NCBI GenBank assembly: GCA_049517655.1
Contig: JBEKRQ010000001.1
Location: forward strand, 310,001 to 374,000
Length of the DNA: 64,000 nucleotides
Direction of reading: 5' to 3'
DNA from: UBA11358 sp049517655
GTDB lineage: Bacteria; Verrucomicrobiota; Verrucomicrobiia; Limisphaerales; UBA11358
A program made the translations under genes and the position numbers. Shown here piece by piece: positions 8,012 through 17,332 of the stretch (its first letter is position 1; each line of letters opens with the position of its first letter). The notes under the pieces were generated by a model. It made no database searches and was not told where the DNA came from. It saw only the letters and a list, made by a program, of their open reading frames with translations.

Positions 8012-9449
8012 ACAGATACGGTGAAAATAACCGCGCGATGGCGTCGCGCAATTTTGCGGGCAACGACCGCCCGTCCACTTCGGCCAGCGTCACTTCGCGC
8101 GCGCCGCGAAGTTTTTTCCCGATGACCGCCGCCAGGTCATGCGCGAGATCGCGTCCGTAACATTCGACGTTCAGCTCAAAGTTCAGCCGTAAACTGCGCG
8201 CGTCCCAGTTGGCCGAGCCGAACAAAACCCAGTGGCTGTCCACAATCATCAGCTTCGAGTGATCGAACGGGGGCGGCGTGAGCCAGATGCGGCAGCCGCG
8301 TTCGAGCACCTGCCACCACATCGCGCGCGAGGCCCAATGAACGTAAGGCAGATTGTTCTTGGCCGGCAAAATGATGTCCACTTGCACGCCGCGCAACGCG
8401 GCGAGGTTCAGCGCGGAAACCAGCGCAGTGTCCGGCAGGAAATACGGCGTGAGAATTTGCACGGACGTTTGCGCCTCGGCCAATGCGGCGAGCAGCGTCC
8501 AGTGCAGCTTTTCAAAATCCCCGTCTGGGCCGTCCGTGATGACCCGCGCGATGACGCCCTGGTCGGTGGGCTGGGGTTTGGGGAACCACTTTTCGCCATC
8601 GAGCACTTCGCCGGTGGTGAACGCCCAATCGTTGGCAAATGCCGCCTGCAGTTGGGCCACAAGCGGGCCTTCAACGCGAAACTGCAAGTCCTGCACGGGG
8701 CCTTTCGGTTTGTCGGCGAGCACGTTACCATGCCGGATGTTCATGCCGCCGGTGAAGGCGATCTGGCCATCCGGCGCGAGCAATTTGCGGTGGTTGCGGA
8801 GATTCAACGTCATCACCCGCCACGGCGCGAGCGACGGCAAAAAACGCGCAACCGGTACATTGGCGCGTTTCAATTCGTGAATGATGGACGGCCATGAATA
8901 ACGCGCGCCGGTGGCATCAATCAAAACGCGCACGACGACCCCGCGAGCGACGGCGCGGCCAAGGGCCTCGACGAATTGGTTGCCGCTGGCGTCGTTGTCA
9001 AAAATATAGGTCGAGAGCGAAATGGATTTTTGCGCGGAATCAATCGCGGCGAGCATGGCGGGAAATGCCTTGTCGCCATTCACCAGCGGTTGAATTTGAT
9101 TGCCGGTTGTCAGTGGTTGCGCGACGACGCGGCTGACAACGCGCGCGAGCATTTTCAGATGTTCCGCGCCTTCGTGTTCCGGTTCGCCGAGGTTCTTTGG
9201 AACGGGGCGGCTGAAAGTTTTGTGGACACCGAGTGAAACGGCGCGGCGGCGGATGCGGTTGACGCCGAGCACAAGATAAAAAATCGGGCCAAATAACGGC
9301 AGCAACCAGATGAAACCGAGCCAGAGTGTTGTGGCGCGGGAATCGCGTTTGTGGAGCAGGGCATGAGCCGAGGCGAGCAGCGCGGCAAGTAAACCAAAGC
9401 CCGCAGCCAAGTGCGGCCAAAATCTGGCAATCTGGTCGAGCCAGTTCAT
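8010..9449 (-). CDS. cls: Cardiolipin synthase (phospholipase D family)
   Basis: The protein of about 479 residues starts MNWLDQIARFW and has two N-terminal membrane segments, then two phospholipase D domains. Both HKD motifs are present: HRKLLAPDG with GGMN after it, and HSKLMIVDS followed by GSANWDARSLRLNFE. The family condenses two phosphatidylglycerols, or phosphatidylglycerol with phosphatidylethanolamine, into cardiolipin at the inner membrane. The start at 9449 has a good ribosome site (GAAGGGCGA) a few bases upstream. A longer open frame upstream would add 40 unrelated residues and is rejected. Length is normal for ClsA/ClsB. Confidence 0.9.
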   Translation of the reverse strand: MNWLDQIARFWPHLAAGFGLLAALLASAHALLHKRDSRATTLWLGFIWLLPLFGPIFYLVLGVNRIRRRAVSLGVHKTFSRPVPKNLGEPEHEGAEHLKMLARVVSRVVAQPLTTGNQIQPLVNGDKAFPAMLAAIDSAQKSISLSTYIFDNDASGNQFVEALGRAVARGVVVRVLIDATGARYSWPSIIHELKRANVPVARFLPSLAPWRVMTLNLRNHRKLLAPDGQIAFTGGMNIRHGNVLADKPKGPVQDLQFRVEGPLVAQLQAAFANDWAFTTGEVLDGEKWFPKPQPTDQGVIARVITDGPDGDFEKLHWTLLAALAEAQTSVQILTPYFLPDTALVSALNLAALRGVQVDIILPAKNNLPYVHWASRAMWWQVLERGCRIWLTPPPFDHSKLMIVDSHWVLFGSANWDARSLRLNFELNVECYGRDLAHDLAAVIGKKLRGAREVTLAEVDGRSLPAKLRDAIARLFSPYL

Positions 9450-9549
9450 CGTTCGCCCTTCTTTATGATGGAAAGGCGGTTCGATGCAAGCGCGGTGTTG
9501 GAAAAGGCAATGGATCAGTTGGTGGGGCGAGACTACCGGCGAGCCGCAA

Positions 9550-9612
9550 ATTTGGGAGTGCGCCGACATGTCGGCGCTTTGAAAAGCGGTGACGTGTCAC
9601 CGCACTCCAAAT
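9550..9612. repeat. Multi-branched palindromic element
   Basis: An outer stem (ATTTGGGAGTGC pairing with GCACTCCAAAT, one bulged G) encloses three hairpins: GCCGACATGTCGGC, GCTTTGAAAAGC and GGTGACGTGTCACC. The whole 63-base unit folds as a junction with three arms. It sits between the divergent-to-convergent cls and fba genes and has no coding potential. Confidence 0.7.
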
Positions 9613-9653
9613 CAGGCCCGCGCGTTCGCTGTTTGTTCCTCATGTCATCCAAC

Positions 9654-9674
9654 GGACGGCTCGGCGAGCCGTCC
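9654..9674. repeat. Interspersed palindrome (GGACGGCTCG family)
   Basis: Two 10-base arms, GGACGGCTCG and CGAGCCGTCC, flank a single central G. A degenerate copy occurs near 4.1 kb, which suggests a dispersed REP-like family. Confidence 0.55.
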
Positions 9675-9760
9675 CTACCTTTGCGATGGCTGAAAAACAC
9701 AACTGTCGTGCGGAGGCGATGCTCAGCATGGCAGCTCGTTTCAATTCAATCTGTCTGCAC

Positions 9761-10840
<1,080 letters not shown>

Positions 10841-11043
10841 AATTCAATAATCTCAGTCGTTCGAAACTTTATACCCTGCGCCATTTTTCAGACGTTAAAC
10901 TTAAACGGTTTTGGCGCGGTCGGCGCAAGCTCAATTTTGCTGTGGACAACGTAACGACCGGCAACGGACACAGCTTGTTTCATTTTGTTCTTTAGTCACC
11001 GGATTTTGCGCAGTCACTGAGAACAAGAATCGGGATGAAAAAT

Positions 11044-11118
11044 TGGCGACCCTACCGGGAATCGAACCCGGGCTACCACCGTGAAAGGGTGGTGTCCTAA
11101 CCGCTAGACCATAGGGTC
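11044..11118 (-). tRNA. tRNA-Glu (TTC)
   Basis: On the minus strand the sequence begins GACCCTATGGTCTAGCGG and folds into a full cloverleaf. Acceptor stem GACCCTA/TAGGGTC, anticodon loop CTTTCAC giving TTC, T-arm CGGGTTCGATTCCCGG, discriminator G and encoded CCA are all present. Its last 27 bases reappear on the plus strand at 41263-41289 as an orphan fragment. Confidence 0.97.
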
Positions 11119-11208
11119 ATTGAATGCGGCATTGTAATTGCCGTTGCGTCACTGTCACGCAAATTCACTTTCCTTTGCGCTGTTTTTTCAATAACCTGCG
11201 GCAAATTC

Positions 11209-12081
11209 ATGAAAATTTTCATTGATGGAAAATATTACGACGAACGCGACGCAAAAATTTCCGTGTTTGATCACGGACTGCTTTACGGCGATGGCGTTTT
11301 CGAGGGCATTCGCGCTTATCATGGCCGTGTGTTCAAGCTCAAGGAGCACATTGACCGGCTTTTTTGCTCGGCAAAGGCGATTTTGCTCGAAATCCCGATG
11401 TCGCACGCACAAATCATGCGCGCGGTCGTCGAGACTTGCCGGGAAAATAAAATTCGCGACGGCTACATCCGGCTCGTTGTGACGCGCGGCGCAGGCACAC
11501 TCGGCTTGAACCCGAATCGGTGCAAAAATCCGTCGGTCATCATCATTGCAGGCAGCATCCAGCTTTATCCGCCCGCACTTTATCAAAGAGGCATGGACAT
11601 CGTCACCGTGCCGACGACGCGTAATTTGCACAGTGCGTTGAACCCGGCCATCAAGTCGCTGAATTATCTGAACAACGTCCTCGCCAAAATCGAGGCGAAC
11701 AACAGCGGTTGCGAGGAGGCGGTGATGTTGAATGCGGAAGGTTTCGTGGCTGAATGCACGGGCGACAATTTGTTCATCGTGAAGAACGGCGAATTGTTCA
11801 CGCCACCGCTTTCGGCGGGCGCGCTTTACGGCATCACGCGGCTGACGGTGATCGAGCTGGCGCAGGAATCCGGCTTGAAAGTGTCCGAGCCGAACCTGAC
11901 GCGCTACGATTTGTTCAACGCGGACGAATGTTTTCTGACCGGCACGGGCGCGGAAATCGTGCCGGTGGTGAAGATTGACAGCCGGGTCATCGGCACAGGC
12001 AAACCGGGAACGCTCACGCGCAAACTCGTGAGAGATTACCACGCCTTGACGAAAGTCTCCGGCGAGCCGATATACAAATAG
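11209..12081 (+). CDS. ilvE: Branched-chain amino acid aminotransferase
   Basis: 290-residue fold-type IV PLP enzyme. The N-terminus has DHGLLYGDGVFEGIRAYHGR, the PLP lysine lies in AIKSLNYLNN, and the C-terminal half carries AECTGDNLFIVK and FLTGTGAEIVPV. These are the usual landmarks of IlvE, which transfers amino groups to and from 2-oxo acids of leucine, isoleucine and valine. D-amino acid aminotransferases share the fold, but the motif set fits IlvE better. It begins 90 bases after the tRNA-Glu gene on the opposite strand, and mcsA follows 6 bases after its stop, so the two may share a transcript. Confidence 0.88.
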   Translation: MKIFIDGKYYDERDAKISVFDHGLLYGDGVFEGIRAYHGRVFKLKEHIDRLFCSAKAILLEIPMSHAQIMRAVVETCRENKIRDGYIRLVVTRGAGTLGLNPNRCKNPSVIIIAGSIQLYPPALYQRGMDIVTVPTTRNLHSALNPAIKSLNYLNNVLAKIEANNSGCEEAVMLNAEGFVAECTGDNLFIVKNGELFTPPLSAGALYGITRLTVIELAQESGLKVSEPNLTRYDLFNADECFLTGTGAEIVPVVKIDSRVIGTGKPGTLTRKLVRDYHALTKVSGEPIYK

Positions 12082-12087
12082 GAAGTT

Positions 12088-12603
12088 ATGCTTTGCTCCA
12101 TCTGCAAAGAAAAACCGGCGACGGTGCATCTGACCCAAATCGTGGGTGACAAGATGCAGAAGCTGGATTTGTGCGAGGAGTGCGCCAAGGCCAAGGGCAT
12201 CAATGATCCGACTTCCTTTTCGCTTGGGGACGCGGATGTCCTGTTCGGCCTCGGTGCGTCGCAGGAAATCGAGCAGGCCGCCGGCGGCGTGGCATTGAAA
12301 TGTCCGCGGTGCGGTTTTTCGCAGGCGGATTTCAAAAAGTCCGGCCGGCTCGGCTGCCCGGAGTGCTACAATACTTTTGCGGAGGGGCTGGGAAATTTAA
12401 TCAAAACGATGCATAAGGGCACGCAGCACATCGGCAAGGCGCCCGAGGCACTGCGCCAGTCGCGCGACCTGTCCGACCGCCTGAAGACGTTGCAGAAGAA
12501 ACTGGCGAAGGCAATTGAGTCCGAGGATTTCGAGCAGGCGGCCATTTTGCGCGACGAAATCAAACAGGTGACTCCTCGCGCGCCGGGTTTGAGTGTGACG
12601 TGA
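12088..12603 (+). CDS. mcsA: McsA-like zinc protein, activator of the arginine kinase
   Basis: 171 residues with two treble-clef-like zinc pairs: CSICKEKPATVHL with LCEECAKAKG, then CPRCGFSQADF with CPECYNTF. A C-terminal UVR-type helix pair, LAKAIESEDFEQAAILRDEIK, follows. In Firmicutes McsA binds and activates the protein arginine kinase McsB within the CtsR/ClpC stress system. Here it lies 6 bases after ilvE and is followed by mcsB and clpC, with no ctsR gene visible. Length and cysteine spacing are normal for the family. Confidence 0.9.
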   Translation: MLCSICKEKPATVHLTQIVGDKMQKLDLCEECAKAKGINDPTSFSLGDADVLFGLGASQEIEQAAGGVALKCPRCGFSQADFKKSGRLGCPECYNTFAEGLGNLIKTMHKGTQHIGKAPEALRQSRDLSDRLKTLQKKLAKAIESEDFEQAAILRDEIKQVTPRAPGLSVT

Positions 12604-12698
12604 CGATTTGCAAGGTGGGGCGAGTGCCTGTCGGGTCGAAGCTAGGCGAAGGCCGATCCTCGCGAGCCGAAGTGGAAAATGACGAATGACGAAACCAT

Positions 12699-12769
12699 AA
12701 TGACTAAAGAATTTTCAAATACCCGAATGCCGAATTTGCAGCTTGGGAATTCGTCATTCTTTAGTCATT
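12699..12769. repeat. Inverted repeat between mcsA and mcsB
   Basis: AATGACTAAAGAAT at 12699-12712 and its perfect complement ATTCTTTAGTCATT at 12756-12769 form a 14-bp stem around a 43-base loop. Short AATGACG heptamers precede it. It could be a processing or regulatory hairpin within the operon, or a remnant of repeat expansion. Confidence 0.6.
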
Positions 12770-12827
12770 CGGATTTGGAAATTAGTCATTTTACCTACCG
12801 GGAGTCCCGTACTACCGATTGAAGAGA

Positions 12828-13937
12828 ATGAAGGACATTCAATCATTTCTTTCTCCGCCCGCTGAAATGGCGCGTCGTCACGGCCCGCATGACCGCATTG
12901 TCATGTCGAGTCGCGTGCGGCTGGCGCGCAATTTGAGGGATACGCCGTTTCCCGGCTGGGCGAAAAAACCGGAGCGGGTGAAGATTTTGGAAATGGTCCG
13001 TCCGGCGGTCGAAAGTTTGCCGGAAATGAAGGGCGCTTTTTCCGAAGCGATGGACAATCTCAGCGCGCTCGACAGGCAGATTTTGGTCGAGCGGCACCTC
13101 ATCAGCCGCGAGCACGCCGTGAAAGGTTCCGGTAGCGGTCTGGTTTTCAACCGCGAGGAAAGTTTTTGCGTGATGATCAACGAGGAGGATCATTTGCGGA
13201 TGCAGGCGCTGCGTCCCGGTTTGCAATTGCGGCAGGCGTGGAGTGCGATTGATCATCTGGATTCCGAACTGGAGAAAAAACTCGATTACGCCTTCAACAA
13301 TGATCTGGGTTACCTGACTGCGTGCCCGACGAATCTCGGCACGGGCATTCGCGTCAGCGCGATGTTGCATTTGCCGGGGTTGGTTTTGGGCGAACAAATC
13401 AATCCCATCATCCAATCCGTCAACAAACTCGGCCTCGCCGTTCGCGGTCTCTATGGCGAGGGCACGGAAGCGCTCGGAAATGTTTTTCAAGTCTCCAATC
13501 AGATGACGCTTGGCGAAAACGAAGCAACCATTGTCGAGCGGCTGGACAAAGTTTTGTCCCAGATCATCGAGCACGAGGAAAATGCGCGGCAAACTTTGTT
13601 GGAGAAAAAACCGAAAGTTGTTTTCAATCACATTGGCCGCGCCTACGGCATTCTGGCGAACGCGCACAGCATTTCGTCGAAGGAAACGATGAACTTGCTC
13701 TCGCTCATGCGTTTGGGTGTGGACTTGGAATTATTTCCGGCCGGGGAACGGGCGACGGTGGATGAATTGTTCATTCTGACGCAGCCGGCTCATTTGCAGA
13801 AGCAGGTTTCGGACAAGCTGTCCGCTGAGGGACGCGATTTGATCCGTGCCGACATGCTGCGGGAACGGCTGAACAATGTGAGCCGGCCAAACGTAAAAAC
13901 AGGCGGGGCGGGATTGGACAAACCTTCCGGTTCGTAG
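12828..13937 (+). CDS. mcsB: Protein arginine kinase McsB
   Basis: The protein of about 369 residues has the phosphagen-kinase catalytic fold. Landmarks are IVMSSRVRLARNLRDTPFPGW, the SREHAVKG loop, MINEEDHLRMQ with the guanidino-binding Glu region, TACPTNLGTGIRVS with the catalytic Cys, and RGLYGEGTEALGNVFQVSNQ with the ATP-binding arginines. McsB phosphorylates arginines and marks proteins for ClpCP degradation. The ATG at 12828 (MKDIQ) is chosen over a TTG 9 bases upstream. ClpC, its known partner, begins 16 bases after the stop. Confidence 0.92.
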   Translation: MKDIQSFLSPPAEMARRHGPHDRIVMSSRVRLARNLRDTPFPGWAKKPERVKILEMVRPAVESLPEMKGAFSEAMDNLSALDRQILVERHLISREHAVKGSGSGLVFNREESFCVMINEEDHLRMQALRPGLQLRQAWSAIDHLDSELEKKLDYAFNNDLGYLTACPTNLGTGIRVSAMLHLPGLVLGEQINPIIQSVNKLGLAVRGLYGEGTEALGNVFQVSNQMTLGENEATIVERLDKVLSQIIEHEENARQTLLEKKPKVVFNHIGRAYGILANAHSISSKETMNLLSLMRLGVDLELFPAGERATVDELFILTQPAHLQKQVSDKLSAEGRDLIRADMLRERLNNVSRPNVKTGGAGLDKPSGS

Positions 13938-13952
13938 CACAATGAAACGGGT

Positions 13953-16442
13953 ATGAGTGATGATGCCATGAGCAATTTTACACCGCGCGCACAGCAGGTG
14001 CTGCAGCTGGCGCGCAAGGAAGCCGACCGGTTCAATCACAACGTGATCGGCACGGAACATCTTTTGCTCGGCCTCGTCAAATTGGGGCAGGGCGTTGCGG
14101 TAAATGTTCTTCAGAAAATGGGTCTGGACCTCGAAACCGTCCGCATGGAAGTAGAGAAACAGGTCGGCACCGGGCCGGACCAGAAGGTGATCGGCAACAT
14201 TCCTTATACGCCGCGCGTGAAGAAGGTTCTTGATCTGGCCAGGCGGGAGGCCAAAAGCCTGAACCATACGTACATTGGCACGGAGCACATTTTACTCGGC
14301 TTATTGCGTGAAGGGGACGGCGTGGCCGCGCGCATTTTAAGAAGCCTTGACGTGGACATCGAGCAGGCACGGCAGGAAATTTTAAAAGAGCTGGATCCCA
14401 ATTTTACAGGTGAGGAATCGTCCATTCCTGAAACAGGCGAGAAAGGCCCGGAGAAAAAAGGCGAAGTCAAAACACCCGCGCTCAAGGCGTTTGGCCGCGA
14501 CCTGACGGAAATCGCGCGTAAAGGAGACATGGACCCGGTGATTGGCCGCAAGAACGAAATTGAGCGCGTCATCCAGATTCTCTGCCGCCGGAAGAAGAAT
14601 AATCCGGTTTTACTGGGCGAAGCGGGCGTTGGCAAAACGGCCATTGTCGAAGGCCTCGCGCAGGAAATCGCAAAAGGCAACGTGCCGGAACTTTTGCGCG
14701 ACAAACGCGTCGTGACACTCGATTTGGCGCTGATGGTCGCGGGCACAAAATATCGCGGCCAGTTTGAAGAGCGCATCAAGGCGGTGATGGATGAAATTCG
14801 CCGCGCAAAAAACGTCATTTTGTTCATTGACGAATTGCACACCATCGTTGGCGCCGGTTCGGCTGAAGGCACGATGGACGCGTCGAACATCATCAAGCCC
14901 GCGCTCAGCCGCGGCGAGTTGCAATGCGTCGGTGCGACCACGCTCAACGAGTATCGCAAATACATTGAAAAGGACGCCGCGCTCGAACGCCGTTTCCAGG
15001 CTGTGAAAGTTGAAGCGCCTTCGATTGACGAGGCCATTCAGATTTTGAAAGGCCTCCGGCATAAATACGAAGAGCATCACAAAACCGAGTTCACGGACAA
15101 GGCCATTGAAGCTTCCGTGAGACTTTCCGACCGTTATATCAGCGATCGGTTTTTGCCGGACAAGGCGATTGACGTGATGGACGAAGCCGGTTCGCGCGCG
15201 CGCATCGGCACGATGACGCGCCCGCCCGAGGTCAAGACAGTGGAAGCCGGGATTGAAGACATCAAAAGCCGCAAGGAACAGGCCATCAAAAACCAGGATT
15301 TCGAAGGCGCGGCGCAAATGCGCGACAAGGAAAAGCAGGCCAGGGAAAAATTGGAAACGCTGTTGCGCGATTGGCGCGCCGCGGGTGAGGAGAAGCGCGT
15401 TGTTGTGGACGAGGAAGACATTCTGCACGTCGTCTCGAAATGGACCGGCGTTCCACTCCAGCGGATGGAGCAGGGTGAAATGCAGCGGCTGCTGACGGTT
15501 GAAAGCGAGATGGAAAAAATCATCATAGGCCAGCACGAAGCCGTTTCTGCGATTTGCAAGGCATTGCGCCGTTCACGCGCGGACTTGAAAGACCCGCGCC
15601 GTCCCATCGGCACGTTCCTGTTGCTGGGCCCGACTGGCGTTGGCAAAACGCTTTTGGCCAAAACGCTCGCCGAGCAGATGTTAGGCGACGCGAAATCGCT
15701 CGTTCACATCGACATGAGCGAATACATGGAGAAGTTCAATGTCTCGCGGCTCATTGGCTCGCCGCCGGGCTATGTCGGCTACGAAGAAGGCGGACAGCTC
15801 ACGGAAAAGGTGCGCCGTAATCCGTATTCCGTTGTGCTGTTCGACGAGATTGAAAAGGCGCACCCGGACGTTTGGAACCTGCTGTTGCAGATTCTTGAAG
15901 AAGGGAAACTGACCGACAATGTCGGGCGCATCGTCAATTTCCGCAACACCATCATTTTGATGACCTCGAATGTCGGCTCGGACATCATCAAACGGCAGGG
16001 CACGCTCGGTTTTTCGCCGATCACCGACGAAGCCAGCTATGAAAAAATGCGCGAACGGATCATGGACGAGGCCAAAAAAATGTTCCGGCCCGAGTTTTTG
16101 AACCGGGTGGATGACGCGATTGTGTTCCGCGCGTTGACAAAGCCGGATTTGATCCAAATTCTCAATCTGGAAGTCGGCAAAGTGCTGGAACGGCTCAAGC
16201 GCAAAAACCTTCAACTTCAGCTCGACGAAAAGGCGAAGGACTTTTTGGTCGAGAAGGGCTACGACCCGCAATACGGCGCGCGTCCGATGCGCCGTGCGGT
16301 CGAGCGTTTCTTCGAAGACCCGCTGGCCGAGGAAATTCTCAAGGGCAATTTGCACGAGGGAGATCCGATTCTTGTCACGACCGACAAGGAAAAGATCGTC
16401 TTCAATCAAAAGGCCGCCGCCAAGGGTGCGCTGTCGGGTTGA
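13953..16442 (+). CDS. clpC: Clp protease ATP-binding subunit ClpC
   Basis: 829 residues with the ClpC layout: two N-terminal Clp repeats (to about 145), AAA+ domain 1 with Walker A GEAGVGKT near 222 and FIDELHT, and a UVR motif near 443 in a coiled middle domain. AAA+ domain 2 follows, with GPTGVGKT near 558 and VLFDEIEKAHPDV, then a C-terminal D2-small domain. ClpC unfolds substrates, including arginine-phosphorylated ones, and feeds them to ClpP. Two ATGs (13953 and 13968) are possible starts, and the second gives MSNFTPRAQQVL, the usual family beginning. It closes the mcsA-mcsB-clpC operon. Confidence 0.95.
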   Translation: MSDDAMSNFTPRAQQVLQLARKEADRFNHNVIGTEHLLLGLVKLGQGVAVNVLQKMGLDLETVRMEVEKQVGTGPDQKVIGNIPYTPRVKKVLDLARREAKSLNHTYIGTEHILLGLLREGDGVAARILRSLDVDIEQARQEILKELDPNFTGEESSIPETGEKGPEKKGEVKTPALKAFGRDLTEIARKGDMDPVIGRKNEIERVIQILCRRKKNNPVLLGEAGVGKTAIVEGLAQEIAKGNVPELLRDKRVVTLDLALMVAGTKYRGQFEERIKAVMDEIRRAKNVILFIDELHTIVGAGSAEGTMDASNIIKPALSRGELQCVGATTLNEYRKYIEKDAALERRFQAVKVEAPSIDEAIQILKGLRHKYEEHHKTEFTDKAIEASVRLSDRYISDRFLPDKAIDVMDEAGSRARIGTMTRPPEVKTVEAGIEDIKSRKEQAIKNQDFEGAAQMRDKEKQAREKLETLLRDWRAAGEEKRVVVDEEDILHVVSKWTGVPLQRMEQGEMQRLLTVESEMEKIIIGQHEAVSAICKALRRSRADLKDPRRPIGTFLLLGPTGVGKTLLAKTLAEQMLGDAKSLVHIDMSEYMEKFNVSRLIGSPPGYVGYEEGGQLTEKVRRNPYSVVLFDEIEKAHPDVWNLLLQILEEGKLTDNVGRIVNFRNTIILMTSNVGSDIIKRQGTLGFSPITDEASYEKMRERIMDEAKKMFRPEFLNRVDDAIVFRALTKPDLIQILNLEVGKVLERLKRKNLQLQLDEKAKDFLVEKGYDPQYGARPMRRAVERFFEDPLAEEILKGNLHEGDPILVTTDKEKIVFNQKAAAKGALSG

Positions 16443-16471
16443 TCTTCCGCTCCAAGCCTAATTGCAATTAC

Positions 16472-17227
16472 TCACGGCCCGCGCAAGGTCTGTGAGCGGC
16501 CTGAATCCGGAAGTGTAACATTGAAGATGGCCTTAAAGGAATCATTGGTGCATTTATTCCCGTGGTCATCCTTTAAATCCCACTTCACGTTAATCACTCC
16601 GTTGGATGTGGTGCCAGCAAGTGTTTTGATATGTTCCCCAGTCGGGGATTTAAGTTCGACGGTGTAAATTCCATTTGGCTCCGGCAATTTGGCGTGAAGA
16701 ATCGCACCGCGGGAATTGAAATAGGAATACATAGGATCGAATTGGCAAATATTACTGGAATAGAAGGGCACAACCGGTCCCCTGACTTCGAAAGTACGCC
16801 GGCTTTTCTCCTTTTCAGGGAGGCTTAATTGAGCCTGAAGAGTATGTTGTCCCGGTGGATCGAAAGTCGTGTTCCAAAGTAATAGACTGTTGCCGTTTGT
16901 CGCACGGTTGCATTCTTGAAATTCCCCACCCTTGCCTGAATGATCCTCATTATCCCGGGGATCAACCACTAAGTGCAGGTATTCCGGATATTTCAGCAGG
17001 TCATATTTAACCGGCACTTCGAAGGTAGCGATGGCCGGCTCTTCACCGGTAATTACCTGTTTTAGGAATAAATTTTCATTGGTGCCGGAAAGATATGAAT
17101 TTAACACCTTTTTCCTGTGGTATTGCTGATAGGCATCGGAAGATATTATCACAGCCCATCCAACAAAAATAATGAGGATAATCCCCACGGTGACAAAAAT
17201 TACGTAGATAGTTTTTATTATTTTCAT
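16472..17227 (-). CDS. Membrane-anchored protein with FlgD-like C-terminal domain
   Basis: 251 residues with a single N-terminal membrane segment (residues about 5-28, KIIKTIYVIFVTVGIILIIF). An extracytoplasmic region rich in beta-strand-like stretches follows. The C-terminal piece GIYTVELKSPTGEHIK...GVINVKWDLKDDHGNKCTND resembles the Ig-like FlgD fold that caps many exported proteins. No enzymatic motif is seen. It shares the minus strand with another N-terminally anchored protein at 17.3-18.9 kb, with about 100 bases between them. Function unknown. Confidence 0.6.
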   Translation of the reverse strand: MKIIKTIYVIFVTVGIILIIFVGWAVIISSDAYQQYHRKKVLNSYLSGTNENLFLKQVITGEEPAIATFEVPVKYDLLKYPEYLHLVVDPRDNEDHSGKGGEFQECNRATNGNSLLLWNTTFDPPGQHTLQAQLSLPEKEKSRRTFEVRGPVVPFYSSNICQFDPMYSYFNSRGAILHAKLPEPNGIYTVELKSPTGEHIKTLAGTTSNGVINVKWDLKDDHGNKCTNDSFKAIFNVTLPDSGRSQTLRGP

Positions 17228-17332
17228 TGATAGTTTATTGAGTTGTCATGTCCTTGGGCTCTGTCCGAGGGGAAAAGTAATTCTTGTCTCAATTCCAAAT
17301 GCCTTGTGCCAAGCATCTTTGTCTGCCTCTCT

